21,593 nt of DNA, taken from CAWUIH01 sp963922495 (lineage in GTDB: Bacteria > Pseudomonadota > Gammaproteobacteria > Coxiellales > Coxiellaceae). A model generated the notes under the pieces. It was given only the letters and a program-made list of their open reading frames with translations. It was not told where the DNA came from and searched no databases. The DNA lies in NCBI GenBank assembly GCA_963922495.1, contig CAWUIH010000024.1, positions 1 to 21,593 of the forward strand, given 5' to 3'. Of this stretch, positions 7,295-15,395 are shown one piece after another. Every line of letters begins with the position of its first letter. Positions within the stretch are counted from its first letter, which is position 1. The translations under genes were made by a program, and so were the position numbers.

Positions 7295-8572
7295 CTAACT
7301 AATATCAGCGGGTAATTCTACCGTCGCACACAAACCACCTTCGGCACGATTTCTAAGGTAAATCCTTCCATTATGGTCAGTAATAATATCACGGGTAACA
7401 GCCAAACCTAGACCCACTCCCCCAGTGTCACGAGAACGAGATTTTTCTTCACGGTAAAAGGGTTGAAATACCTGCTCCAGTTCTTCTTCCGCAATACCAT
7501 GACCATTATCTTCAACCATAATAGTCACCTGACCGTATTGATAATGAATTTTAATACTGACATTCTGTGCGTAGCGTATCGCGTTCCCAATGAGATTATT
7601 AAACACACGTTTTAAGGCAGTAGTTCGACCTAATACTTTGATTCTGTCCCACTTACAATGAAACTTAATCGGGTGCCCGATATCATTCATGGACTCGCAC
7701 ACCGAGCGCACAAGAGAAACAAGATCTAAATCAACTTTTCTCTCTACCGAGTAATCATCACGCGCAAAAGAAAGTGTCTCATTAATCATTACTTCCATTT
7801 CATCCAAATTATTGATTAATCCTTCCTGTGCATTATCGTCATCAATTAAATGTGCTTGCAATTTCATACGAGTGATTGGGGTACGCAAATCATGCGAGAT
7901 TGCAGCCAACATTTGTGTACGATTACGAACAAGGTGTTTGATTTGCTGTTGCATTTTATTCATTGCATTGGCTGCCTCCTGGACCACCGAAGGACCATCA
8001 ATTAATATCGGATGTGTATTTAAATCTGCACTAAAGCGTAACGCTGCATGTTTTAACTCTTCGATAGGGGTTACAAAGCGATTAATTGCCCAGGATAAAA
8101 AAATAATGAATGCAAATACGACAATTTCTAATACTAAAAATGATAATTGTTTTAAAAGCACGTGAGTATAAATCATTGCACTAATATTTAGCCATTGTTT
8201 TTTTTCAAGTAGAATAGAAATAGAAAATGAATTTAGCTGTTGTCTTAGAGATTTATTAATTCTCCAGAAGGATATTTCTTTAAATCTAAGTTCATACTTT
8301 GGAACTAATGTGATCGAAGCTTTCAAATCAGGATCGTTCAACGCAGCAATTGCCTTAGCTCGCTGCTTTATGGGAGTTGCCTCCAATAAATTAATCATAT
8401 TTATGATCTTCTGAATAACAGCATCGCGATTCGCCCTACGGTGTATAGTACGATTATCATTAATATAAATAACCATGACCGCCAAGTGTAGCAAAATAAT
8501 TCCCAACAAAACGATTAATGTCGTCTTACTACAACCATAGCGAACAATTTTATCAATACTAGGCAATTTCAA
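7295..8572 (-). CDS. Sensor histidine kinase, EnvZ-like
   Basis: Membrane sensor that autophosphorylates and controls the response regulator encoded just upstream. In order: membrane segment 1 (about 17-37), a periplasmic domain of about 105 residues, membrane segment 2 (about 143-163), a HAMP linker opening RFVTPIEEL (P169), the dimerisation box AAISHDLRTPITRMK with phospho-acceptor H227, and the ATPase domain with NLIGNAIRYA, VEDNGHGIAEEE and GVGLGLAVTRDI. The length (425) and the H-box resemble EnvZ (450). The start codon is TTG (8572-8570), overlapping the regulator stop by four bases (TTGA), so the two are translationally coupled. The periplasmic signal is unknown. Confidence 0.93.
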   Translation of the reverse strand: MKLPSIDKIVRYGCSKTTLIVLLGIILLHLAVMVIYINDNRTIHRRANRDAVIQKIINMINLLEATPIKQRAKAIAALNDPDLKASITLVPKYELRFKEISFWRINKSLRQQLNSFSISILLEKKQWLNISAMIYTHVLLKQLSFLVLEIVVFAFIIFLSWAINRFVTPIEELKHAALRFSADLNTHPILIDGPSVVQEAANAMNKMQQQIKHLVRNRTQMLAAISHDLRTPITRMKLQAHLIDDDNAQEGLINNLDEMEVMINETLSFARDDYSVERKVDLDLVSLVRSVCESMNDIGHPIKFHCKWDRIKVLGRTTALKRVFNNLIGNAIRYAQNVSIKIHYQYGQVTIMVEDNGHGIAEEELEQVFQPFYREEKSRSRDTGGVGLGLAVTRDIITDHNGRIYLRNRAEGGLCATVELPADIS

Positions 8573-9306
8573 ATGTGTTTCCGCTTTCGAAGAACCTTGA
8601 CAGCAAGCACATAGCCACCACCACGCACTGTTTTAATAAGCTGCGGCTTTTTATGATTTTTTTCTATTTTATGACGCAGTCGACTAATCTGAATGTCTAT
8701 ACTACGATCAAATGGTCCGGCAGCACGATTTTTCGTTAAATCCAATAATCGATCACGACTCAACACCTGCTGTGGACGCTGTAATAATGCCAGCATCAAG
8801 TCAAATTCACCACTACTCAAAGTGATTTCCATTTCATCAGAAGAGACCAAACGTCGTTCACCAGCATCCATGCGCCAGCCAGCAAATTCATAAACTTCTT
8901 GTAACTCTGAATGAGCATTAAGCAACTCACTTTTCCTTTGACTACGTCGCAATATAGCTTTGATTCGCGCCAATAGTTCACGCGGATTAAATGGCTTACT
9001 CAGGTAGTCGTCAGCACCCATTTCCAATCCCAAGATACGATCCACATCTTCACTAATCGCTGTTAACATAATGATGGGTATATTTGAATACGCGCGCATG
9101 TACCTACAGAGTGTTAAGCCGTCATCACCCGGCATCATGATATCTAAAATAATTAAATCGATCACATGATGGGTCAAAATCGATTTCATCTCTTGACCAT
9201 TTTTGGCTAAGCTGGTTTGGAAACCATGTTGTCTAAGGAATTTTCCTAAAAGATCGCGTATCCCTCGATCATCGTCGACAACCAATATATGCTGTAAGTC
9301 GTTCAT
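8569..9306 (-). CDS. Response regulator, OmpR-like
   Basis: A 245-residue two-domain transcription factor. The receiver domain has acidic D11-D13, phospho-acceptor D55 (LIILDIMMPGDDG), T82 and K104 (DDYLSKPFNPRELLARIKAILRR). The C-terminal winged helix contains DRSIDIQISRLRHKIE and the wing sequence TVRGGGYVLA. The receiver and the RSIDIQISRLR stretch are closer to OmpR than to PhoB- or PmrA-type regulators. It is followed, with a four-base overlap, by its EnvZ-like kinase. The start lies 59 bases after the stop of the large putative phosphatase gene, and a tandem TTAA-type repeat sits in that gap. Candidate target sites are listed separately. Confidence 0.95.
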   Translation of the reverse strand: MNDLQHILVVDDDRGIRDLLGKFLRQHGFQTSLAKNGQEMKSILTHHVIDLIILDIMMPGDDGLTLCRYMRAYSNIPIIMLTAISEDVDRILGLEMGADDYLSKPFNPRELLARIKAILRRSQRKSELLNAHSELQEVYEFAGWRMDAGERRLVSSDEMEITLSSGEFDLMLALLQRPQQVLSRDRLLDLTKNRAAGPFDRSIDIQISRLRHKIEKNHKKPQLIKTVRGGGYVLAVKVLRKRKHI

Positions 9307-9340
9307 GCTTCAATTGTATCACCATCGGCTCATCGAACGA

Positions 9341-9357
9341 CTTAAATAATCCTTAAT
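9341..9357 (+). promoter_or_regulatory. Tandem CTTAAA-N5-CTTAAT repeat upstream of the response regulator
   Basis: CTTAAA (9341-9346) and CTTAAT (9352-9357) are half-sites at an 11-bp period, the layout used by OmpR/PmrA-type regulators (the enterobacterial PmrA box is YTTAAK-N5-YTTAAK). The second half-site also belongs to a palindrome, CTTAATTAAG. The site lies between the upstream gene's stop and the regulator start, suitable for autoregulation. AT-rich sequence makes chance matches easy. Confidence 0.3.
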
Positions 9358-9365
9358 TAAGCGCC

Positions 9366-11588
9366 TTAGGCTTGCAATCCTAAGAGTTGCATTTCAGCGC
9401 AGGGTGCTTGCCTTTTTTCTGTTAAGGGCCTTACTTGACTAAAAAAACTAATCCGCGACCATTTTCGACGTCTTCTGCCTTCAATGATACTTGATGCATC
9501 ATTGCTCTCAACTACGGGTTTAGGACGCATGTACGCTGAAAAAAAACACGACCACAACGCTAGCGCAACCCCTACTGTTCCTGTAGCACTCAGCAACATC
9601 ATCCCAAAACTGAACTTAACACCTCGTCCATCCCCTTTAGAGAGAGAATATAAAAAATATCCAACGCTTGGCACGAACAACAGTGGCGACAATATCGTTA
9701 ATGCCAAACAAATGCCCATTTTTAAACACCGACTGTACTTACTGGTTCGCGAAAGATAGATCATTGGATCAGGAATATCATTATTACCATAGCTTCCCGG
9801 CACTGAGTTCAGTTCAGCACTCATCGGCCCAAATGATGTATTAATAACCGCAGAGTAGTTATTTAAAAAATGATGATAATTGTCTGAAGATGGGTTGTGA
9901 TACTCAAAAACTCCATGCTCTGTGACTGTTTTTGCGAATGCAATATGATACATTGTCGCCTCCACAGCGCGGTCACATGAACTCTTGCAGTTATATACTA
10001 AAAATCCCCCAAACATTTCCACTACAAAACTAATAATACTGTTTAAAAATAATGGGAAATTTAAATCATCGTTTGCTTTTGGCCCTCTTCGATAGGTATC
10101 CAGAAATACAATGATTAATTCAGAAAACAGTTTAAATTGTTTATTATTATGTGAGTTTGTGTTTTTCAATATAGCACCAACCACATCACGGAGAGCCGAT
10201 ATATTAAATTTCCGGAAGTCTTCTTTGTTTGTCGGAATTAGATCCTTGAATTTATTTCTCATTCCCAAAGGAATTCCAAAAATATCATCATCAACCCAAT
10301 CTCTTACAAGCGCACAGAACGAAAATACTCCGTTATCAAAGCGTTGAATCGCCTGAGAATTCAAAAAGGGCCGCCAGCCATTAATTGCGAAACTAGTTTT
10401 AAGCAATTTAAATTTAAAGCGATGATTGACACCTTGGATATCAACACTATTATCAGAGACATTCCCTTCAATATCATCTAACACCATTTCGCGCTCAGAA
10501 GATAATCTGCTATTATTCGATGCGGAAGGATTAAAGCAGTCAAATAAATTACCTGATAAAAAATTTGCTGCATGGATTACAACAGTAGTCTGAGTCCGTT
10601 TTTTGTCTTCAGGCTTTGCCACTGCTTGAAGGCGCTTGCCCGCAGCATGTTTGCAAAAGTCAAACAAGTCCCTAGCGTTATTTTTCCCAAGACGAATCCT
10701 CTCTTCGCGACATTTTGATAATTCAGGCTCACTACTTCCACGAATCTCATATGGAATCGGTATGCCTGTTAATACCACTGTACTATCAGGATGAGGATTG
10801 ACTTTTTTTTCCGTGAAGTTCGCTGTTACTGTTCGCGTGCTTGCTAGACCTGGGAGTTTACGAAATAGGGCAGAACCAGGAAGCATTAAAAAATCCCTGA
10901 CAAATCGTTGACTGGCGTCTAAACTATCGGAGTTTAACTTTTTGAGCACAAAATCTATTTGTTCTTCATTACGCGGACATTGTTTAGCTAAATTAACAAG
11001 AGTACTAGATATTTTGTTGCAAAATTCTCGCAGCACAGGGTTTTTTATCAAAGTAAACCAAATGGGTTGTTCATCCGCGAAATTGATTGATAAATACTCA
11101 TATAATTTACGTGCTGAAAGCGTGAGTATCGGCGTCTCAGTTAGCGTTACTTGCTTTTGCTTATCAGTGAATTTTATTCCGCTTTTTCCACGATAATCCT
11201 GAGCAACCAGAGGAGCTATAATAGTTGCTTCAATCTCACAAACAAAATTAAAATGTTGTTCACCAATATCTTTTTTGATGGCCTCAAAAAAAGATTTTAG
11301 GAGACTCTCTTGTTGATCGATGTTACCTGTCACTGCGGGAGTTTCTAGACAGTTCGATATGTTATTGCGTAAATCTTGTATCGAGATAGAGTTTGCTACT
11401 TTTTCATCGATACTTAGTACTCTATAGACTTGTAAAGCTAGGGAAAAAGACCGTAAACGCCTAATAGCCGCAGCATGGCGATGATTATCGGACTGATACT
11501 CTTGTTTCAAAGCATCACGTGTTTCTTTGAAGTAATCGCCAAGCTCACGGTCGTGGCCAAGCAAAAATTCTCTCACAGCTAACTCCAT
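9366..11588 (-). CDS. Putative Cx5R phosphoinositide phosphatase with two C-terminal membrane helices; candidate secreted effector
   Basis: A 740-residue protein I cannot match to a named family over its full length. Residues 1-500 are mostly helical and polar, with no N-terminal signal peptide. A hydrophobic strand leads into FLVYNCKSSCDRAVEATMYH, containing C534-K-S-S-C-D-R540. This is a Cys-x5-Arg loop like the CKSGKDR(T/A) loop of SopB, IpgD, SidF and INPP4 phosphoinositide phosphatases. K535, S536, D539 and R540 are kept; the usual fourth-position lysine is C538. Two membrane helices (about 625-649 and 659-683) follow, then a basic tail (RRRRK) of about 55 residues. SidF of Legionella has the same order, catalytic domain then two membrane helices. 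A TATAAT lies 8 bases before the ATG and no ribosome site is seen. Enzymatic and secretion roles are inference. Confidence 0.6.
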   Translation of the reverse strand: MELAVREFLLGHDRELGDYFKETRDALKQEYQSDNHRHAAAIRRLRSFSLALQVYRVLSIDEKVANSISIQDLRNNISNCLETPAVTGNIDQQESLLKSFFEAIKKDIGEQHFNFVCEIEATIIAPLVAQDYRGKSGIKFTDKQKQVTLTETPILTLSARKLYEYLSINFADEQPIWFTLIKNPVLREFCNKISSTLVNLAKQCPRNEEQIDFVLKKLNSDSLDASQRFVRDFLMLPGSALFRKLPGLASTRTVTANFTEKKVNPHPDSTVVLTGIPIPYEIRGSSEPELSKCREERIRLGKNNARDLFDFCKHAAGKRLQAVAKPEDKKRTQTTVVIHAANFLSGNLFDCFNPSASNNSRLSSEREMVLDDIEGNVSDNSVDIQGVNHRFKFKLLKTSFAINGWRPFLNSQAIQRFDNGVFSFCALVRDWVDDDIFGIPLGMRNKFKDLIPTNKEDFRKFNISALRDVVGAILKNTNSHNNKQFKLFSELIIVFLDTYRRGPKANDDLNFPLFLNSIISFVVEMFGGFLVYNCKSSCDRAVEATMYHIAFAKTVTEHGVFEYHNPSSDNYHHFLNNYSAVINTSFGPMSAELNSVPGSYGNNDIPDPMIYLSRTSKYSRCLKMGICLALTILSPLLFVPSVGYFLYSLSKGDGRGVKFSFGMMLLSATGTVGVALALWSCFFSAYMRPKPVVESNDASSIIEGRRRRKWSRISFFSQVRPLTEKRQAPCAEMQLLGLQA

Positions 11589-11596
11589 GCTAAGTT

Positions 11597-11602
11597 ATTA
11601 TA
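11597..11602 (-). promoter_or_regulatory. -10 element for the putative effector gene
   Basis: A perfect TATAAT on the minus strand lies 8 bases before the ATG at 11588. A weak -35 (TTCACC) lies 15 bases further upstream. The transcript would start almost at the ATG, implying a leaderless or near-leaderless message. The poor -35 is what one expects of an activator-dependent promoter. Confidence 0.4.
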
Positions 11603-11654
11603 AATTTAACTATAAACGGTGAATGTTTATCGAGAACTACATCTCGTATGATTT

Positions 11655-11673
11655 TGTAACGCTCTGTAACGCT
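11655..11673 (-). promoter_or_regulatory. Tandem OmpR-type operator (AGCGTTACA repeated at 10-bp period)
   Basis: On the minus strand the sequence reads AGCGTTACA-G-AGCGTTACA, two perfect 9-bp direct repeats one helical turn apart. OmpR binds tandem GTTACA-type half-sites spaced ten bases apart, so this is a close fit. The centre lies about 75 bases upstream of the predicted start of transcription of the large minus-strand gene, a usual activator position. It also overlaps the candidate -35 of divergent argS. An OmpR-like regulator is encoded just downstream of the putative target gene. Confidence 0.55.
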
Positions 11674-11702
11674 TGTCAGCAAAGCTCAACGAGCTCTAAG
11701 TT
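11673..11702 (+). promoter_or_regulatory. Candidate argS promoter
   Basis: TTGTCA (11673-11678), an 18-base spacer and TAAGTT (11697-11702) form a modest sigma-70 promoter about 40 bases before the argS ATG. Its -35 touches the tandem GTTACA repeat. No strong ribosome site precedes argS. Confidence 0.35.
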
Positions 11703-11740
11703 AGCTTCCCTTCCCGCACAGGTCTGATAGACTGTCGTCT

Positions 11741-13498
11741 ATGAAAACTGAAATACAAACGTTATTAGTTGAATCGCTCAAGAAGCTCATCGATTCTGGT
11801 GAAATTTGCTGTGAAACTGTGCCACAACCACAGGTTACGAATACACGCGCTAAAGATCATGGCGACTATGCCTCAAACATTGCTTTAGTGTTGGCTAAAA
11901 CGCTCAAAATATCGCCACAAGACTTGGCTCAAAAGTTAATCGCAACCTTACCAGCATCCAAAAAAATTCAACGAGTTGAGGTGGCGGGCCCTGGTTTTAT
12001 CAATTTTTATATCACTGACCTATCATTGCAAAATGTAGTAGTAGACATTTTAGATAAGGGAGAGAAGTTCGGAACAAACAATCTTGGAAATCAAAAAAGA
12101 GTGCACATTGAATTTGTCTCCGCAAATCCCACTGGTCCCTTACACGTTGGCCATGGTCGTGGCGCTGCTATTGGCGCGACTGCAGCGAATCTCCTGGACG
12201 CTTGCGGTTACCAGGTGCATCGAGAATACTATGTTAATGATGCTGGACGGCAAATGAACTTATTGGCTATCAGTGTCTGGCTTCGATATCTTCAGCTTTA
12301 TGACAAACGTTTCAAACTGCCACCAAAAGCCTACGAAGGCAATTATGTAATTGATATCGCGGAAAACCTCAAAAAAATACACGGCAGCATGTTTCAACGA
12401 CACTTCGATGAGCTTCAAACCGCCTTATCTCACGAAAATAACACTGATGATGCGGACAAGTTACTCGATGCTTATGTGCGAGTTACAAGAAAATTGCTAG
12501 GCCATGATAATTACAAACTGATTTTTTCTGCTGGCATGGAAACAATTTTAGCAGACATTAAAGATGACCTTGCCGAATTTGGCGTTAACTATCAAGATTG
12601 GTTTAGGGAAAGCCTACTAACCGAAAAAAAACTCATTCAGACCGGTATCGAATTACTCACTGAGAAAAACTACGTCTATGAAAAAGAAGGCGCCATCTGG
12701 TTTCGCGCCACTGCTGTCGGCGATGACAAAGATCGCGTGTTAATCCGCAGCAATGGCGACACCACTTACTTTGCTTCAGACGTCGCCTATCATCTTTATA
12801 AATATCAGCAAAAATATGATATTATTATTGATGTTTTTGGCTCTGACCATCACGGCTATATTCCTCGCATAAAAGCATTTTTAAACGCATTGGGCCAAGA
12901 TGTCACCACACTCAAAACGCTACTTGTACAGTTTGCCATTTTATATCGTGGTAAAGAGAAAATTTCGATGTCTACAAGAGGTGGAAAATTTGTCACACTT
13001 CGCGAGCTGCGTAAAGAAGTTGGCAACGACGCTGCACGATTTTTCTATGTGATGCGAAAACCCGAACAACACTTAGACTTTGACCTTGATCTAGCAAAAT
13101 CCCAATCTAACGAAAATCCGGTTTACTACATTCAATATGCACATGCAAGAATTTGCAGTATTTGGCGCGAACTTAAAAAACAACAACAAACTTTTGATCG
13201 CACGCTGGGCTTACAACAACTCAATTTATTGTCGACTGCGCATGAAAAAGATTTATTGATTTTATTAAACCAATATTCCGAAGTGATAAAGAAGGCTGGA
13301 ATCCAGCTTCAGCCTCATCTCCTTGCACATTACTTGCAAGATTTAGCTGCGAAATTTCATGGCTACTATAACCAATCTAAAATTTTAATCGACGATGCCT
13401 CTCTGAGGGACGCGCGCCTTTGTCTCATCAGCGCCACCCAGCAAATATTGTATAATGGGCTAGCTCTATTAGGTGTCTCGTCCCCTGAAATAATGTAA
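11741..13498 (+). CDS. argS: Arginyl-tRNA synthetase
   Basis: Attaches arginine to tRNA-Arg in the cytoplasm. The 585 residues match the usual length (577 in E. coli). The N-terminal Add1 domain (about 1-110) includes DHGDYASNIALVLAK and VEVAGPGFINFYI. The class I signature is SANPTGPLHVGHGRGAA, with H135 and H138 of the HIGH motif. The KMSKS counterpart is KISMSTRGG (407 onward), followed by FVTL and DAARFFYVMRKPEQHLDFDLDLA. The C-terminal helical anticodon domain ends with the typical QILYNGLALLGVSSPEIM. It is transcribed away from the putative effector gene and stops nine bases before the DUF945 gene. Nothing unusual is seen. Confidence 0.98.
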   Translation: MKTEIQTLLVESLKKLIDSGEICCETVPQPQVTNTRAKDHGDYASNIALVLAKTLKISPQDLAQKLIATLPASKKIQRVEVAGPGFINFYITDLSLQNVVVDILDKGEKFGTNNLGNQKRVHIEFVSANPTGPLHVGHGRGAAIGATAANLLDACGYQVHREYYVNDAGRQMNLLAISVWLRYLQLYDKRFKLPPKAYEGNYVIDIAENLKKIHGSMFQRHFDELQTALSHENNTDDADKLLDAYVRVTRKLLGHDNYKLIFSAGMETILADIKDDLAEFGVNYQDWFRESLLTEKKLIQTGIELLTEKNYVYEKEGAIWFRATAVGDDKDRVLIRSNGDTTYFASDVAYHLYKYQQKYDIIIDVFGSDHHGYIPRIKAFLNALGQDVTTLKTLLVQFAILYRGKEKISMSTRGGKFVTLRELRKEVGNDAARFFYVMRKPEQHLDFDLDLAKSQSNENPVYYIQYAHARICSIWRELKKQQQTFDRTLGLQQLNLLSTAHEKDLLILLNQYSEVIKKAGIQLQPHLLAHYLQDLAAKFHGYYNQSKILIDDASLRDARLCLISATQQILYNGLALLGVSSPEIM

Positions 13499-13507
13499 AA
13501 GGAGATA

Positions 13508-14854
13508 ATGATGCGTAAACATTATAACTTAATCATCTATTGCATTGTACTATTACTGTGTCTGATATTATTACTACCTTTGTGCGTAGGCATCTGGTTT
13601 CAGCAAAAATTCCCTAAATTTGTCAGTAATTTAGGAAAAGCCTATGGTGGAAAAGCCCATGTAATTACCTACCAGCGCGGCTGGTTCACCTCGCATGCGG
13701 TTATTTCTGTGCTGATCCCTGCCAAATCATTAAAGCAAAATCAAAAAGCGCACTTTCTTACTATCAATGAAAAAATCTGGCATGGTCCCTATGTTTTTAG
13801 TCGCATTAATGGCTACAAAAAACTACATTTCGCAACCGCATTAGTAGAGACGAAATTTTCAAATCAATATGGTGACTTAAAAGCAATCACCACGCTTCAC
13901 TTTGATGGCTCTTACTACAGCATTTTACACAGTAATCACCTTACCTTGCCAAGAATAAATCATATTATTCGCATTAGTGGCATTAACTGGCAATTCACAC
14001 TTTCGCATAACTCGCGCTTATTATCTTCAAATCTTAAGCTATCAAATTTAGAAGAAACATCGAGAGAAAGTAACGTATTGCCTCAAGTGTGGAAAAAACC
14101 GAATCTTAAAATACGTAATCTAAATTATGTATTACAAGTCAATGACAAGCATCAACCTTGGCAAAAACAACAAAAACTAAATGCGTCGTCTATCACCGTT
14201 TCAAAAAACCGAAAAAATACTATTCAGCTCTCGCAAATCATGCTCAGCGAACAATCTAAGCAGATCCAGCGAGGACTTGCTGTGTCAGTTAAATTATCTG
14301 CTCGTTCATTGCAAACATCGATGCTCATAGCACAACCTTTTACACTTAAAGCTTCAATTAAAGGTATAAACACTTCCATCTATCAAAAACTAATACAGCA
14401 GGCACGCTCAGTACTCCATAACCAAGACACAAAAAAAATGCAACGTAAATTAGAATCTTCGCTTACCCAACTACTGGCTTCAGGCCTCAGCGTAAACCTT
14501 GATTATTTACATCTTAATACACCTCAAGGGTTACTGCGCTTCAGCGGTTATGGCTCAATTAATAGCAAAGCGATCACGAGAATAAGTGATTTGGCCTCAG
14601 ACTTCGTAGGACAACTTAAATTAAGCCTCCCCAAACAATGGCTTGAAAAGCAACTATCTCATTTTTATACCGACCAAAGACTACCTGTCACAACGAAACA
14701 AAATTTATCTAATGCAGCAGCAATGGGACAAATAAATTACTGGGTTGCTCACAAGAAACTGGTGCGTGATAAAGATAATCTCAATGCCGTCATCAAAGTT
14801 AATAATGGGAAATTATTTATCAACGGTATTCAGGTACTTTCTATCAATCAATAA
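13508..14854 (+). CDS. DUF945 (YdgA-like) family protein
   Basis: A 448-residue membrane-anchored protein. An N-terminal segment (about 7-28, rich in L, I and C) acts as a signal anchor, followed by FPKFVSNLGKAYGGKAHVITYQRGWFTSHAV, the hallmark opening of DUF945/YdgA proteins. The remainder is a long beta-rich periplasmic domain with repeated amphipathic strands and ends with IKVNNGKLFINGIQVLSI. AAGGAGA precedes two adjacent ATGs; the second (13511) has the better spacing (about 7 bases), so the protein may start one residue later. It lies between argS and an FtsN-like gene and is probably co-transcribed with argS. The family's molecular function is not established. Confidence 0.88.
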   Translation: MMRKHYNLIIYCIVLLLCLILLLPLCVGIWFQQKFPKFVSNLGKAYGGKAHVITYQRGWFTSHAVISVLIPAKSLKQNQKAHFLTINEKIWHGPYVFSRINGYKKLHFATALVETKFSNQYGDLKAITTLHFDGSYYSILHSNHLTLPRINHIIRISGINWQFTLSHNSRLLSSNLKLSNLEETSRESNVLPQVWKKPNLKIRNLNYVLQVNDKHQPWQKQQKLNASSITVSKNRKNTIQLSQIMLSEQSKQIQRGLAVSVKLSARSLQTSMLIAQPFTLKASIKGINTSIYQKLIQQARSVLHNQDTKKMQRKLESSLTQLLASGLSVNLDYLHLNTPQGLLRFSGYGSINSKAITRISDLASDFVGQLKLSLPKQWLEKQLSHFYTDQRLPVTTKQNLSNAAAMGQINYWVAHKKLVRDKDNLNAVIKVNNGKLFINGIQVLSINQ

Positions 14855-14875
14855 TTTTTACTCATAACGAACCCA

Positions 14876-15166
14876 ATGAAGGATTATGCTAAAAAATCGT
14901 CAACTCGAAAGCAATCACGATCAAGGTGTAAGAGATTTAGGTTATTGCTATTGACGGCCTGCATGACTGCTTTGATCACATTGGTTACATTGACCATTAG
15001 ATTAGCAACCGTTCACAGTTTGTCCCACAACTCTTCAAGGCCTAAAGCTCATAAGTCCATCATACCCCATGAAAAGCCAAAAACGACAACTGATGAAAAT
15101 TTTGATTTTTATAAACTTCTGCCAAAACGTGATGCAAATCGACCTATCAAGCACGCAAATCTCTAA
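14876..15166 (+). CDS. FtsN-like protein lacking the SPOR domain (truncated)
   Basis: A 96-residue protein. It opens MKDYAKKSSTRKQSRSRCKR, which resembles the basic cytoplasmic start of FtsN-type division proteins, followed by one membrane segment (about 22-46), a polar linker and FDFYKLLPK (about 76-84). F-x-FYxLLP is a recurrent motif in FtsN/SPOR proteins between the membrane anchor and the peptidoglycan-binding domain. The SPOR domain (about 70 residues) is absent: the frame ends 12 residues later, and I see no continuation in other frames before hslV. The position immediately upstream of hslVU is the standard location of ftsN in gammaproteobacteria, which supports the identity. If real, it keeps the membrane/periplasmic activating part but cannot bind denuded glycan. 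Confidence 0.6.
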   Translation: MKDYAKKSSTRKQSRSRCKRFRLLLLTACMTALITLVTLTIRLATVHSLSHNSSRPKAHKSIIPHEKPKTTTDENFDFYKLLPKRDANRPIKHANL

Positions 15167-15242
15167 CACCTTATTTCCGTTTGTATCACTGATGCAAAGC
15201 AACTACATCACCATGAAACATACTCAGCCATCTTGTTTTTGA

Positions 15243-15272
15243 CTTGAAATACTCCAATGCTACCCCAATATA
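15243..15272 (+). promoter_or_regulatory. Sigma-32 (RpoH) heat-shock promoter of hslVU
   Basis: CTTGAAA (15243-15249), a 13-base spacer and CCCCAATATA (15263-15272) match the sigma-32 consensus CTTGAAA-N11-16-CCCCATnT almost perfectly. It lies about 125 bases upstream of hslV, a classic heat-shock operon, so the hslVU message likely has a long leader. Confidence 0.85.
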
Positions 15273-15395
15273 GGTTAAGTGAAACAATAAAGGCCTGTTA
15301 TTTTCGATGTTTCCATAATCGCTAGTAACATATCCTAGTGCAACGTAGTAACAAGTTTTAACGATAGGTCAAGATTTTTAACCTGGAGAACTCAA

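Noticed and set aside
10942..11196. Plus-strand frames within the putative effector gene (also 9484-9759 and 10111-10347)
   Set aside because: They are opposite to a single uninterrupted 740-codon frame, and lack motifs and ribosome sites.
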